A stretch of 50,775 bases of DNA, from NCBI GenBank assembly GCA_028875335.1, contig JAPPEF010000256.1:1-50775 (forward strand), read 5' to 3'. The position numbers were made by a program, and so were the translations under genes. Origin of the DNA: Gemmatimonadota bacterium. Lineage in GTDB: Bacteria; Latescibacterota; UBA2968; UBA8231. Positions 17,448 through 26,104 of the stretch are shown here, in pieces. Under the pieces are notes generated by a model. That model was not told the DNA's origin, did no database searches, and saw only the letters and a program-made list of their open reading frames with translations. Within the stretch, counting starts at the first letter, position 1. Each line of letters starts with the position of its first letter.

Positions 17448-19051
17448 TGAGGATATCGTCGCGCGCTGTTATTTTGCTGACAGCGGGATTGCTGGCCTGC
17501 GAACAGACCGAACAATACGAGCCGAAGCCTATCGTCGTCGCCATCATCGACCGGGATACGATCGATGTCGAGGCATACGACGAGATGGCGACGACGCTTC
17601 TCGCCTCTTCCCATCGCGGCCAAGATCCCGCCAGTCTCGACACGAGACGTCAGCTACTGGATGCGATGATAGACAGACAGCTTCTGGCACTGGAGGGACA
17701 ACGCAGGAAGCTGGACGCAGCGTCTAAAATCGCAATTGCCCTTGAGCAGCGTCAGAGCAAACTCCTCTGGCGCGCTCTGTTCAACGCGGTCGCGGTCGAC
17801 GCGGGGCTCGATACGTCAGGCATCCAGACCTTCGCCATCGAAGAAGGCTTCACCGAAGAGGTGTTGCTCCAGCACGTGATGCTGGCCAATGAGGCCGATG
17901 CGTGGAGTGTCCTCAAAGCTCTCGATGCGGGAGAGCCGATGGATGTGCTCGCGGTCGAACGTTCGACTCACCACGAGACAGGGGGCTTGGGGGGCTACTT
18001 TAGCTACATGTCTGTATCCCAAGTGCTCCCGGAGATCAGAGAGCAGATTCTGTCGCTGGAGTCTGGCCAAACCTATCCGCAACCTCTGACTTCCCGCTAC
18101 GGGATTCACGTGTTTCGCCTGATTGACCGTCGCCCCGCCGACATGGCGAGATGGTGGGATGCTGTGCTCAAGGAGTTCCGCGTACGCGAGAGGAGCCGCG
18201 TCTTCGAGTCCTTTGCCGACAGCTTGGCGGATGCGCATGGTCTAGTCTGTGAGTCACTGGGCGACGACCGTCCTGTGTCGGATCCTCTCTGTACTTGGAC
18301 GGGTGGCCAGCTCTTGTCATCCGATGTCGATTTGGCCGCCGCGGGGGAGGATCTGCAGAGCTGGTTGCGCACGAAGGCTCGGGATCGACTGGTCGTCGAG
18401 GAAGCCAAGCGTCGTGGCATGGACAGCGAACCCGTGGTGCGCGATCAGGTCGAAGAGTTAAGGGAAGAAATGATGATCGACAGCCTCCGGCGGGTTGTCG
18501 TCGGCCGCATTGAGGTAGCGGATGCCGAAAAACGGGCGTACTACGAGGAACACCCTGAGTTGTATGGTCCGCGTCCGACGGTTCGCGTCGATGAGGTACT
18601 CGTCGCTGACCGCACTCTAGCGCAACGACTCCGCGGCCAAGCAGAAGCGGGGACCCCCATTGACTCCCTAGCACGGGTACACAGCATTCGCGAGGTGACG
18701 AAGAAGAGAGGCGGGGCGATGTGGCTCGTCACGAGAGACAATCCGCTCCTAGGGGCTCTCGCGCCCCTCGCTCTCGACTCGGAAGTGGGTACGCTTCTAG
18801 GGCCTCTCGAAGTACCTGGCGGGTATTCCGTTCTGCGCATCGCCGAGAAGAGCCAGACACCGGCGCGCCCCTATGAGGCAGTGGAACGGAATATTGAAGT
18901 GATTCTCCGTCTGCGCGCCGAGCATCAGAAAATGGACTCGTTGCTGGTCCAACTTCGCGTGGATTTCGCCGACGAGGTCGTGGTCCATGAAGATGCGCTG
19001 GGATCTGTACTAACCGATTGGGGGGATCGCGAAGATGATGCCCAAAATTGA
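17444..19051 (+). CDS. Two-domain parvulin peptidyl-prolyl isomerase lipoprotein (SurA/PpiC-like)
   Basis: 535 aa. The start at 17444 is chosen over an upstream in-frame ATG because it gives a 4-bp ATGA overlap with the outer-membrane protein gene and puts a lipobox (LLAC) at the end of a signal peptide. The first parvulin domain is at about 137-229 (EEVLLQHVMLANEADAW, then GGLGGYFSY, SGQTYPQPLTSRYGIHVFRL). A second, more divergent one is at about 376-468 (TVRVDEVLVADRTLAQRL to GGYSVLRIAEKS). An N-terminal helical segment precedes domain 1, as in SurA. The likely role is an envelope chaperone that folds or escorts the barrel and surface proteins encoded just upstream. Confidence 0.88.
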   Translation: MMRISSRAVILLTAGLLACEQTEQYEPKPIVVAIIDRDTIDVEAYDEMATTLLASSHRGQDPASLDTRRQLLDAMIDRQLLALEGQRRKLDAASKIAIALEQRQSKLLWRALFNAVAVDAGLDTSGIQTFAIEEGFTEEVLLQHVMLANEADAWSVLKALDAGEPMDVLAVERSTHHETGGLGGYFSYMSVSQVLPEIREQILSLESGQTYPQPLTSRYGIHVFRLIDRRPADMARWWDAVLKEFRVRERSRVFESFADSLADAHGLVCESLGDDRPVSDPLCTWTGGQLLSSDVDLAAAGEDLQSWLRTKARDRLVVEEAKRRGMDSEPVVRDQVEELREEMMIDSLRRVVVGRIEVADAEKRAYYEEHPELYGPRPTVRVDEVLVADRTLAQRLRGQAEAGTPIDSLARVHSIREVTKKRGGAMWLVTRDNPLLGALAPLALDSEVGTLLGPLEVPGGYSVLRIAEKSQTPARPYEAVERNIEVILRLRAEHQKMDSLLVQLRVDFADEVVVHEDALGSVLTDWGDREDDAQN

Positions 19052-19075
19052 AGAGTACTTGGACCTGCGAGTGTC

Positions 19076-20296
19076 ATGCCCGCCGTTTTCGTCTTCTTCC
19101 TACTAAGCGCCTGCGAGGGGCCTGTGCCCGAGCAACAGGCGGTTCGACAGCAGGAAGCCGCACGAGCCTTCCTCGACAGCGCGCTTGAGCATTCAGCTCG
19201 CGGTGAATCCGCCGAAGCTATTCTACTGCTGCAACGTGCGGTGCAGCTAGATCCACAGGATCCGGTCATCCACTACGATCTCGGCAACAATCTGGCGCGG
19301 CAGGGCCGTCTCGATCAAGCCGCGGCGGCGTATCAACAAGCGATATCCCTCAAGCCCGAGTACGCGGCAGCCCATTACAACCTAGCCTCCGTGCGCTCCG
19401 CGGCAGGACGGCACGAAGAGGCGGAAGAACTGATGGCGCGAGCGATTGAGGCCGATAGCGGCTATCAGCCTGCCCACAAGGCTTTGGCGCAGCTACGGGA
19501 AAGGCGAGGCGACTACGACGGAGCCATCGAATCGCTGGAGATTGCAGTTGGAATCCGTCCCGACGGCGTGGAGGCGCGCAATCTGCTGGGATACCTGCTG
19601 GGGAAGCAGGGGCGACGGAGTGCGGCCGAAGTGGTTCTGCGGAAAACGCTGCAGATCGACTCGACCCACGCGGACACTTGGGCGCACTTGGGTGCGTTAC
19701 AACTCGCCGCCAAGGATTTCTCGAGTGCGCGCCGGCATCTCGAGAGGGCCATTCAACTCAATGCGCACCACACGAAGGCGCACTTCGATCTGGCAAACTG
19801 TCTGATGCGGCTGGGGCAGAAGGAGAGCGGGCGAAAGGTGATGCGTCGGTTCGAGATGCTGAGATCAATCGACACGGACATTGTCAAGTACCGCGAGGCG
19901 ATCCGCCACGACCCCACCGATCCGGCTCTCTACCGGGAATTGGCTCGCCTGTATTCGAGGCGGGGTGAGACGGACAAAGCGATTCAGCTCTACCGACAGG
20001 CTATCGCACGAAATGCCGAATTTGCCGCTGCCCACAACAACTTGGGAAACCTCCTACTACAGCAGAATCGACCCGAAGAGGCTGCCCGGGCCTATCGAGC
20101 CGCGTTGAGCGCCGACTCCACCTACGCCTTTGCCCACAATGGGATCGGCAATGTCAGGCTACTCGCGGGGAATAGGATAGGGGCCATGGAGGCCTTCAAA
20201 CGCGCGGTCGAACTAGACTCCGCGAACCAAACGTTCGTCGATAACCTCAAATCCGTACAAATACTACAGCACGCGGAGGAATCGCATGATCGCTGA
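19076..20296 (+). CDS. TPR-repeat lipoprotein, last gene of the surface-protein operon
   Basis: 406 aa. The start gives a very short lipoprotein signal, MPAVFVFFLLSAC, with Cys in LLSAC. At least nine TPR units follow, for example AVIHYDLGNNLARQG-like and AAAHNNLGNLLLQQNRPEEAA. It lies 24 bp after the parvulin gene. The minus-strand cluster at 3126-4673 encodes a similar TPR lipoprotein, so both envelope clusters carry one. It is probably a scaffold for assembly of the surface complex. The short n-region of the signal is unusual; an alternative start further upstream is blocked by an in-frame stop. Confidence 0.85.
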   Translation: MPAVFVFFLLSACEGPVPEQQAVRQQEAARAFLDSALEHSARGESAEAILLLQRAVQLDPQDPVIHYDLGNNLARQGRLDQAAAAYQQAISLKPEYAAAHYNLASVRSAAGRHEEAEELMARAIEADSGYQPAHKALAQLRERRGDYDGAIESLEIAVGIRPDGVEARNLLGYLLGKQGRRSAAEVVLRKTLQIDSTHADTWAHLGALQLAAKDFSSARRHLERAIQLNAHHTKAHFDLANCLMRLGQKESGRKVMRRFEMLRSIDTDIVKYREAIRHDPTDPALYRELARLYSRRGETDKAIQLYRQAIARNAEFAAAHNNLGNLLLQQNRPEEAARAYRAALSADSTYAFAHNGIGNVRLLAGNRIGAMEAFKRAVELDSANQTFVDNLKSVQILQHAEESHDR

Positions 20297-20374
20297 ACGA
20301 CCATTATCGCACCTTACGGATGCCGATGGGCCATTGGCGATGTCGGCTAACCGTGTGAACGGAGGAACTCCCAC

Positions 20375-21397
20375 ATGAAGATCAAACTTATCGCCTTAGC
20401 TGTGATGATCTTGGCGCTGGTTGCGAGCAGCGGGTGTGGGCCGCAGACTGCTGAATCGCCCGAAATCGGCTCTGCGCCGCCGGCCGAGGAGGAGATCCGG
20501 CTGGGATTTCTAGTGAAAATGCCGGAGGAACTGTGGTTTCAGAACGAATGGAAATTCGCCCAGCAGTGCGCCGACAAGTACGGGTTTGAGCTGATCAAAA
20601 TCGGCGTTCCAGACGGGGAGAAGCTCCTTGCGGCCATTGACGTTCTCGCGGCCAAGGGGGCACAGGGCTTTGTCGTCTGCACACCGGACGTTCGGCTGGG
20701 CCCAGCCGTGATGGCCAAAGCCGGTAGCCACAACATGAAAGTGTTCACGGTAGATGATCAGTTCGTCGGCGCGGACGGCGAGTTCATGGACGTCCCGTAC
20801 ATGGGCATTTCAGCCGTGGAAATCGGTCGCCAAGTGGGACGAGAACTCCACAAGGAGTTCACCAATCGCGGCTGGCCGTTGGAGGAAACGGGTGCGCTCG
20901 GGATCACGTTCGACGAGCTCGACACCGCGCGCGACCGCACCGAGGGGACGATCGAAGCGCTGGTCGAGGCTGGTTTCCCGAAGGAGCGCATCTTTTTGGG
21001 GGCGGAGAAGACCACCGACATCCCAGGAGCGTTCGATGCGGCCAACATCGTCCTAACCAAGTACCCGGAAATCGAACGCTGGCTGGTGTTCTCGATTAAT
21101 GACGAAGGAGTTCTTGGCGCGGTGCGCGCCTTGGAGGGTCGCGGGTTTGGCGCGGCGGAGACCATTGGTATCGGCATTGGTGCTGGTACAGGGCTGACCG
21201 AGTTTGAGAAAGAGGAACCGACGGGGTATTTCGCAACCTGCATGATCAGCCCTCGCCGTCATGGGTACGAAACGACGGAACTACTTTACAAGTGGGTCAA
21301 AGAGGGCGTCGCTCCGCCTGCTGACACGCGCACGGCAGGCGTCATGGCCTACCGCGATGACTACAAAGAAATCCAGACGAAGCTGGGTCTTGAGTAG
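20375..21397 (+). CDS. araF: L-arabinose-type ABC transporter substrate-binding lipoprotein
   Basis: 340 aa, closely resembling AraF. Landmarks are LGFLVKMPEELWFQNEWKFA, KIGVPDGEKLLAAIDVLAAK, GFVVCTPD, MKVFTVDDQFV, ELDTARDRT and DIPGAFDAANI. It binds a sugar, probably L-arabinose or a close relative, outside the inner membrane and delivers it to AraGH. Enterobacterial AraF is a soluble periplasmic protein, but here a lipobox (SSGC) makes it a lipoprotein. The ATP-binding gene starts 9 bp downstream. A GGAGGAA ribosome site precedes the ATG. The family call is strong; the exact sugar is inferred. Confidence 0.95.
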   Translation: MKIKLIALAVMILALVASSGCGPQTAESPEIGSAPPAEEEIRLGFLVKMPEELWFQNEWKFAQQCADKYGFELIKIGVPDGEKLLAAIDVLAAKGAQGFVVCTPDVRLGPAVMAKAGSHNMKVFTVDDQFVGADGEFMDVPYMGISAVEIGRQVGRELHKEFTNRGWPLEETGALGITFDELDTARDRTEGTIEALVEAGFPKERIFLGAEKTTDIPGAFDAANIVLTKYPEIERWLVFSINDEGVLGAVRALEGRGFGAAETIGIGIGAGTGLTEFEKEEPTGYFATCMISPRRHGYETTELLYKWVKEGVAPPADTRTAGVMAYRDDYKEIQTKLGLE

Positions 21398-21406
21398 GTC
21401 GCGGTC

Positions 21407-22915
21407 TTGGAATCCTCGTCTCCTCCGGTAGTTGAGTTCCACAGCGTCTCAAAGACGTTTCCAGGAGTCCGTGCTCTAGAGGATGTCTCGTTTTCGGTTC
21501 GCCGAGGGGAAGTCCGCGCCCTGATCGGCGAGAACGGGGCGGGAAAGTCCACGCTGCTGAAGATTTTGAGTGGCGTCCACCTGCCCGATGCTGGAAGCGT
21601 GGTTTTGGATGGGCGCGAACGGGTTTTTTATTCGACTGCGGAAGCCTTGGATGCCGGCGTCGCCGTCATCCATCAGGAACTCCAGCTTGTCCCCGAAATG
21701 TCTGTGGCCGAAAACCTCTACCTCGGCCATCTCCCCTCAAGGCTAGGAGTCGTGGATCGCCAGCGCCTGCACGAAGCTGCGCACCGCGACTTGGAACGTT
21801 TGGGTGAAGCCATTGATCCGGCCGTCAAAGTTGGTCGTCTGCCCATCGCGCAACGGCAGATGGTCGAGATCGCCAAAGCCCTGACTCGTGGCGCGCGAGT
21901 GTTGGCCTTAGACGAACCCACGAGCAGCCTTTCTGCCCGAGAAGTAGAACGCCTTTTTGCAACCGTGGCGGAACTCAAGCGCAACGGCTGTGCCGTGCTC
22001 TACGTCAGCCATCGCATGGACGAACTGTTCCGCGTGTGCGACTCTGCGACAGTCCTCCGGGATGGCCGCCACGTTGAGACGTTTCTCTCCTTGGCAGGAG
22101 TCTCCCACGAGATGCTGGTCAACCGCATGGTCGGCCGCGATATCGAAGATGTTTTCGACTATCACTCCAGTACGCAGAAAGAGACTGCTTTAGAAGTTGT
22201 CGAGGTGGAGGGTCCGGGACTCTCAAGGCCAGCCTCTTTCACCGTCGCGAAAGGCGAGGTCGTCGGCCTATTTGGATTGATCGGTGCGGGCCGCAGCGAG
22301 TTGCTGCGCTTGGTGTTTGGCGCGGAACCCATGCAGGCTGGCGTGGTGAAAGTTTGCGATCGGCAAGTCCCGATCTCTTCCCCGAACGACTCGATCCGCT
22401 CCGGCGTGGCCTTTTGCCCAGAAGACCGCAAAAAGGACGGCATCGTGCCCACGGCGTCCGTGCTTGAGAACCTGAATCTCGTAGCCCGTGGTCGCATTGC
22501 CCGGCTGGGTCTTGTCGTCAACGATGCTTGGGAGAGACGCAACGCCCACGACCAGATCGAACGACTTGGGATTCGCACGCCGTCGGTGGCGCAAAAGATC
22601 GTCAACTTGTCTGGCGGAAATCAGCAAAAAACCATTCTCGCACGGTGGCTGTCTGAGGACGTCAATGTGCTGCTGCTGGACGAACCTACGCGTGGCGTAG
22701 ATGTCGGTGCGAAGAGCGAGATCTACGCCATCATCCGCGATCTGGCTGACCGCGGGGTGGGGGTGGTGTTGGCATCCAGCGACCTCCCGGAAGCCCTCGG
22801 CGTGGCGGATCGTCTGCTGGTGATGCGCGAAGGTGCCATTGTAGCCTCTATCGCCCGTGGCGCAGCCGATGAGGAAGAGGTCATGCGGTTGGCACTACCA
22901 GCGTCTCCTGCTTAA
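21407..22915 (+). CDS. araG: Sugar ABC transporter ATP-binding protein, two nucleotide-binding domains
   Basis: 502 aa, TTG start. Domain 1 has a Walker A GENGAGKST at 41-49 and Walker B RVLALDEPTSSL. Domain 2 has the degenerate P-loop GLIGAGRSE typical of CUT2 sugar importers, the signature LSGGNQQK and Walker B VLLLDEPTRGVDVG. Its length and domain layout match AraG/RbsA/XylG. It powers the importer formed with the neighbouring AraF- and AraH-like proteins. It lies 9 bp after araF and 24 bp before araH. Confidence 0.95.
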   Translation: MESSSPPVVEFHSVSKTFPGVRALEDVSFSVRRGEVRALIGENGAGKSTLLKILSGVHLPDAGSVVLDGRERVFYSTAEALDAGVAVIHQELQLVPEMSVAENLYLGHLPSRLGVVDRQRLHEAAHRDLERLGEAIDPAVKVGRLPIAQRQMVEIAKALTRGARVLALDEPTSSLSAREVERLFATVAELKRNGCAVLYVSHRMDELFRVCDSATVLRDGRHVETFLSLAGVSHEMLVNRMVGRDIEDVFDYHSSTQKETALEVVEVEGPGLSRPASFTVAKGEVVGLFGLIGAGRSELLRLVFGAEPMQAGVVKVCDRQVPISSPNDSIRSGVAFCPEDRKKDGIVPTASVLENLNLVARGRIARLGLVVNDAWERRNAHDQIERLGIRTPSVAQKIVNLSGGNQQKTILARWLSEDVNVLLLDEPTRGVDVGAKSEIYAIIRDLADRGVGVVLASSDLPEALGVADRLLVMREGAIVASIARGAADEEEVMRLALPASPA

Positions 22916-22939
22916 ACCCGGCTGACGGAGAAGAGAACG

Positions 22940-23908
22940 ATGACGGAATCTACAAACTCGCCAACAGCTTCCCTCGGCGCGGTGGCGCTTCTCTGGGAGA
23001 AAGCTGGCATGTTGGTGGTTTTCGCTGTGCTGTTTGCGGCGTGTTCGCTGTTTGTCGAAGACTTTTTCTCGTGGGTAAACGTGAAAGGTTTGGCGTTGGC
23101 GGTGTCGCAGATCGGCATGGTTGGATGCACAATGCTGTTCTGCTTGGCGTCGGGGGATTTCGATTTGTCAGTCGGCTCGGTCGTGGCCTGCGCGGGCGTC
23201 GTAGCAGCGGTCGTGACTAATGCAATGGGCAGCGTCCTGTTGGGCATGTTGGCAGGTGTGTTGGTCGGTGGCGCAGTTGGGCTTTGCAACGGTGTCGTGA
23301 TCTCGCGATTTCGCATTAATGCGCTGATCGCGACGCTGGCGACAATGCAGATCGTACGCGGGTTGGGCTTCATCATCTCAGGTGGCCGAGCCGTCGGCGT
23401 TACCGATTCGGGATTCTTCGCCTTGGGTACGTCGTCGTTTTTGGGCGTTCCGACGCCGGTCTGGATTGCGCTGGTCTGCTTCGTGGTATTCGGACTTTTG
23501 CTCCAACGGACCACCTTTGGTCGCAATACCTTGGCCATTGGCGGCAACAAAGAGGCCGCCCGGCTCTCCGGTATCCCCGTCGCGCGGCTCAAGACGATCA
23601 TCTTCAGCATACAGGGTTTGATGGCTGGGTTCGCGGGGGTAGTCCTTGCCTCACGCATGACTAGCGGACAGCCGAAGCCTCCTGAGATGTTCGAACTTCA
23701 GGTCATCTCGGCCTGCGTTTTGGGTGGCGTGTCCTTGACCGGCGGCGTGGGATCAATCGGCTGCGTCATAGCTGGCGTGCTCATCATGGGCGTAGTTGAG
23801 AACGCCCTGAACCTGCTCAACGTCCCGACGTTCTATCAAAACGTGGTTCGAGGCTTCATCCTATTGGTCGCCGTCATGCTCGATCAACTCAAGAATCGTG
23901 CGAGATAG
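22940..23908 (+). CDS. araH: Sugar ABC transporter permease
   Basis: 322 aa, polytopic (about eight to ten hydrophobic segments), CUT2/RbsC-AraH type. The conserved segments LASGDFDLSVGSVVA, NGVVISRFRINALIATLATM and GGNKEAARLSGI are present, with the typical cytoplasmic loop before FSIQGLMAGFAGVVLASR. It forms the membrane channel with araF and araG immediately upstream. An AGAGAA ribosome site precedes the ATG. No sugar kinase or araBAD gene is nearby, so catabolism must be encoded elsewhere or run through the 24061 operon. Confidence 0.95.
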   Translation: MTESTNSPTASLGAVALLWEKAGMLVVFAVLFAACSLFVEDFFSWVNVKGLALAVSQIGMVGCTMLFCLASGDFDLSVGSVVACAGVVAAVVTNAMGSVLLGMLAGVLVGGAVGLCNGVVISRFRINALIATLATMQIVRGLGFIISGGRAVGVTDSGFFALGTSSFLGVPTPVWIALVCFVVFGLLLQRTTFGRNTLAIGGNKEAARLSGIPVARLKTIIFSIQGLMAGFAGVVLASRMTSGQPKPPEMFELQVISACVLGGVSLTGGVGSIGCVIAGVLIMGVVENALNLLNVPTFYQNVVRGFILLVAVMLDQLKNRAR

Positions 23909-23929
23909 TCCACCGGCTGCCCGGCGAGA

Positions 23930-23959
23930 TTGACCGTTCGGCGAATTCGGAGGTATATT
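23930..23959 (+). promoter_or_regulatory. Predicted sigma70-type promoter for the 24061 operon
   Basis: TTGACC (23930-23935) and TATATT (23954-23959) with an 18-bp spacer, in the 152-bp gap after araH. The first gene starts at 24061 behind an AAGGAG ribosome site. Confidence 0.5.
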
Positions 23960-24060
23960 GCGGCCCATATTCCCGTTGGCATGTCCGGCGACTCACTTCC
24001 TTTTTTGAGTCCCGCAAGGCTATATCTGTATCATCGCTAGATTTCGACAAGGAGCGCAAT

Positions 24061-25212
24061 ATGAACAAGGTGCGAATTGGTATTATCGGCCTTGGCGGCA
24101 TGGGTAGCAACCACGCCACCTATCTTTCTCAAGGCCAAATCGCCGGTGCGGAGCTCGCGGCTGTAGCCGATGTTGACCCAGCCCGGCTCGCGGCCGTGCA
24201 AGACAAATACGGCGCGGGCGTGCAAGTGTTTGCCGGGGCTGACGCCCTGTTTGCGGCCCAATGCGTGGATGCTGTAATCGTCGCCACTCCCCACTACTTC
24301 CATCCTCCGCTGGTGATCCAGGCGCTCGAAAATGGGCTGCATGCAATGAGTGAGAAGCCGGCCGGGGTCTATACGCGCCAAGTCCGCGAGATGAACGAGG
24401 CCGCGGCCAAAAGCGACCGGGTCTTTGGCATGATGTTCAACCAGCGCGCGCGCGACGAGCACCAAAAGCTGAAGTCGCTGGTCGAATCCGGCGAATTGGG
24501 CCCGATTCAGCGCACGATTTACATCATCAACAACTGGTTCCGCGCCCAGAGCTACTACGATTCGGGCGGCTGGCGGGCGACTTGGGCCGGCGAGGGCGGC
24601 GGCGTGTTGGCCAACCAGTGTCCGCACAACCTCGACCTGTGGCAGTGGATCTGCGGAATGCCGCAGCGCGTGCGTGCCTTTTGCCGCTTTGGGCAATACC
24701 ACGACATTGAGGTTGAAGACGATGTAACGGCCTACGTCGAATACGAGAACGGAGCTACGGGCGTTTTTATCACCTCTACGGGCGAGGCTCCAGGGACCAA
24801 TCGGCTGGAGATTTCAGCGGATCGCGGCAAGGTGGTGTTGGAAGGCGGCAAAATCACCTTTTGGCGCACGACGGAGTCGGCGGGCAAGTTCCTCGAGGAG
24901 TGGCCGCATGGGTTTGGCAGCCCGGAAGTTTGGAAGTGCGAGATCCCGGGCGGCGGTGGCGAGGAGCACAAGGGGATTACCCGAAACTGGGTGCAAGCTA
25001 TCCGTACGGGCGCGCCGCTGTTGGCTGCGGGGACCGAGGGGATCAACGGCGTGGAGTTGTCCAACGCGATGTTGCTTTCGACGTGGACGGACGATTGGGT
25101 GCATATTCCGGTGGATGAGGATTTGTACTACGAAGAATTGCAAAAGCGGGTGGCTACTTCTAAGGAGAAGGAGGAGAGTGGACGGGTGATGGATGTGCAG
25201 GGGACGTTTTAA
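24061..25212 (+). CDS. Gfo/Idh/MocA family oxidoreductase
   Basis: 383 aa. An N-terminal Rossmann fold with the dinucleotide motif GIIGLGGMGSNH is followed by VADVDP and the family motif EKPAG at 98-102. The C-terminal half is the alpha/beta substrate-binding domain (GGVLANQCPHNLDLWQWICG, where the conserved His/Asp region sits). It likely uses NAD(P) to oxidise or reduce a sugar, inositol or sugar acid. It is first in a run with a TIM-barrel isomerase, an MBL-cupin protein and an isochorismatase-like hydrolase. The pairing of oxidoreductase and isomerase is typical of inositol- or uncommon-sugar catabolism. Confidence 0.93.
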   Translation: MNKVRIGIIGLGGMGSNHATYLSQGQIAGAELAAVADVDPARLAAVQDKYGAGVQVFAGADALFAAQCVDAVIVATPHYFHPPLVIQALENGLHAMSEKPAGVYTRQVREMNEAAAKSDRVFGMMFNQRARDEHQKLKSLVESGELGPIQRTIYIINNWFRAQSYYDSGGWRATWAGEGGGVLANQCPHNLDLWQWICGMPQRVRAFCRFGQYHDIEVEDDVTAYVEYENGATGVFITSTGEAPGTNRLEISADRGKVVLEGGKITFWRTTESAGKFLEEWPHGFGSPEVWKCEIPGGGGEEHKGITRNWVQAIRTGAPLLAAGTEGINGVELSNAMLLSTWTDDWVHIPVDEDLYYEELQKRVATSKEKEESGRVMDVQGTF

Positions 25213-25283
25213 TGTTTTAATCATAACAAGAAGCGGTAGGGAGTTTTACCCGCCGCTGGCTCGAATTTTGGAAGGAGGGAACC

Positions 25284-26069
25284 GTGAAACTTGCATTGAT
25301 GTCAGGAGATCTGCTGTCGGCGGCAGAGATACGGTCCGAGGGATTCGAGGCGGTGCAGATGTTTTTCGGTGGGGGAGCGGACGGGGATGCGCGGGACCCG
25401 TCCGCGGAGGATATCGACAAAGCGCTACAGGCGGCTGACATTGCGCTGGCGGCGATGACCTTGCACGTCGATCTGGTCGGGCCAAAGGGGATGGTCCGGG
25501 AGGATGTCACAAGGTTAATGCGCTGCGTGAAGAAAACCGCAACGCTCGAAGGGCGTTTCGGGGACAACCTGCGGCCAGTGCTGGTGTGGCATCCGTCGGG
25601 ATATCCAGAGGAGGGGGTTGACGACCAAGCGGTGTTCGAGGGGCTATGCACGGGGCTGGCGATGGCCTGTGCAACGGCGGAGCGTCTTGGTATTGTCATC
25701 GCGGTGGAAATGACGCGGGCGGGGAGCGTCGACGGGGCGGAGCGCTTTTTGCGATTGCAGGACCGGGTGGGGTCTAGAACGCTCAAAGTCTGCATGGACG
25801 CAGCGAACTTCGCGCCCGATCGCACTCCGCTGGTGCGCGCGGTGCGAATGCTCGGCCCCGATATCGCAATCGCCCACGGCAAGGATGCGCGCTTTGCCGA
25901 GAACGGCGAGGTCGTTGACTATGGGCCGACGGGGTCGGGGTGCTTGGATTATCCGACCTATATCGGCGCGTTGCAGGAGTGGGCGCAGGTGCCCTATTTC
26001 GTCTTTGAGTACTACAGAAATCGCGATGATCTGTTGAAGGCGCGCGATATTGTGCGGGCCTGTTTGTAG
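25284..26069 (+). CDS. Sugar phosphate isomerase/epimerase, TIM-barrel (xylose isomerase-like)
   Basis: 261 aa with the AP-endonuclease-2/xylose-isomerase-like barrel pattern. Metal-site strands are visible as IVIAVEMT (Glu), LKVCMDAANFA (Asp), DIAIAHGKDA (His) and YFVFEYY (Glu). It probably interconverts keto-sugars or inososes supplied by the preceding oxidoreductase. It sits 71 bp after that gene and 35 bp before the MBL-cupin gene, with a GGAGGG ribosome site before the ATG. The exact reaction cannot be told from the sequence. Confidence 0.88.
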   Translation: MKLALMSGDLLSAAEIRSEGFEAVQMFFGGGADGDARDPSAEDIDKALQAADIALAAMTLHVDLVGPKGMVREDVTRLMRCVKKTATLEGRFGDNLRPVLVWHPSGYPEEGVDDQAVFEGLCTGLAMACATAERLGIVIAVEMTRAGSVDGAERFLRLQDRVGSRTLKVCMDAANFAPDRTPLVRAVRMLGPDIAIAHGKDARFAENGEVVDYGPTGSGCLDYPTYIGALQEWAQVPYFVFEYYRNRDDLLKARDIVRACL

Positions 26070-26104
26070 ATTTCAACCTCTCTTAAAATCGCCGGACATA
26101 CACT

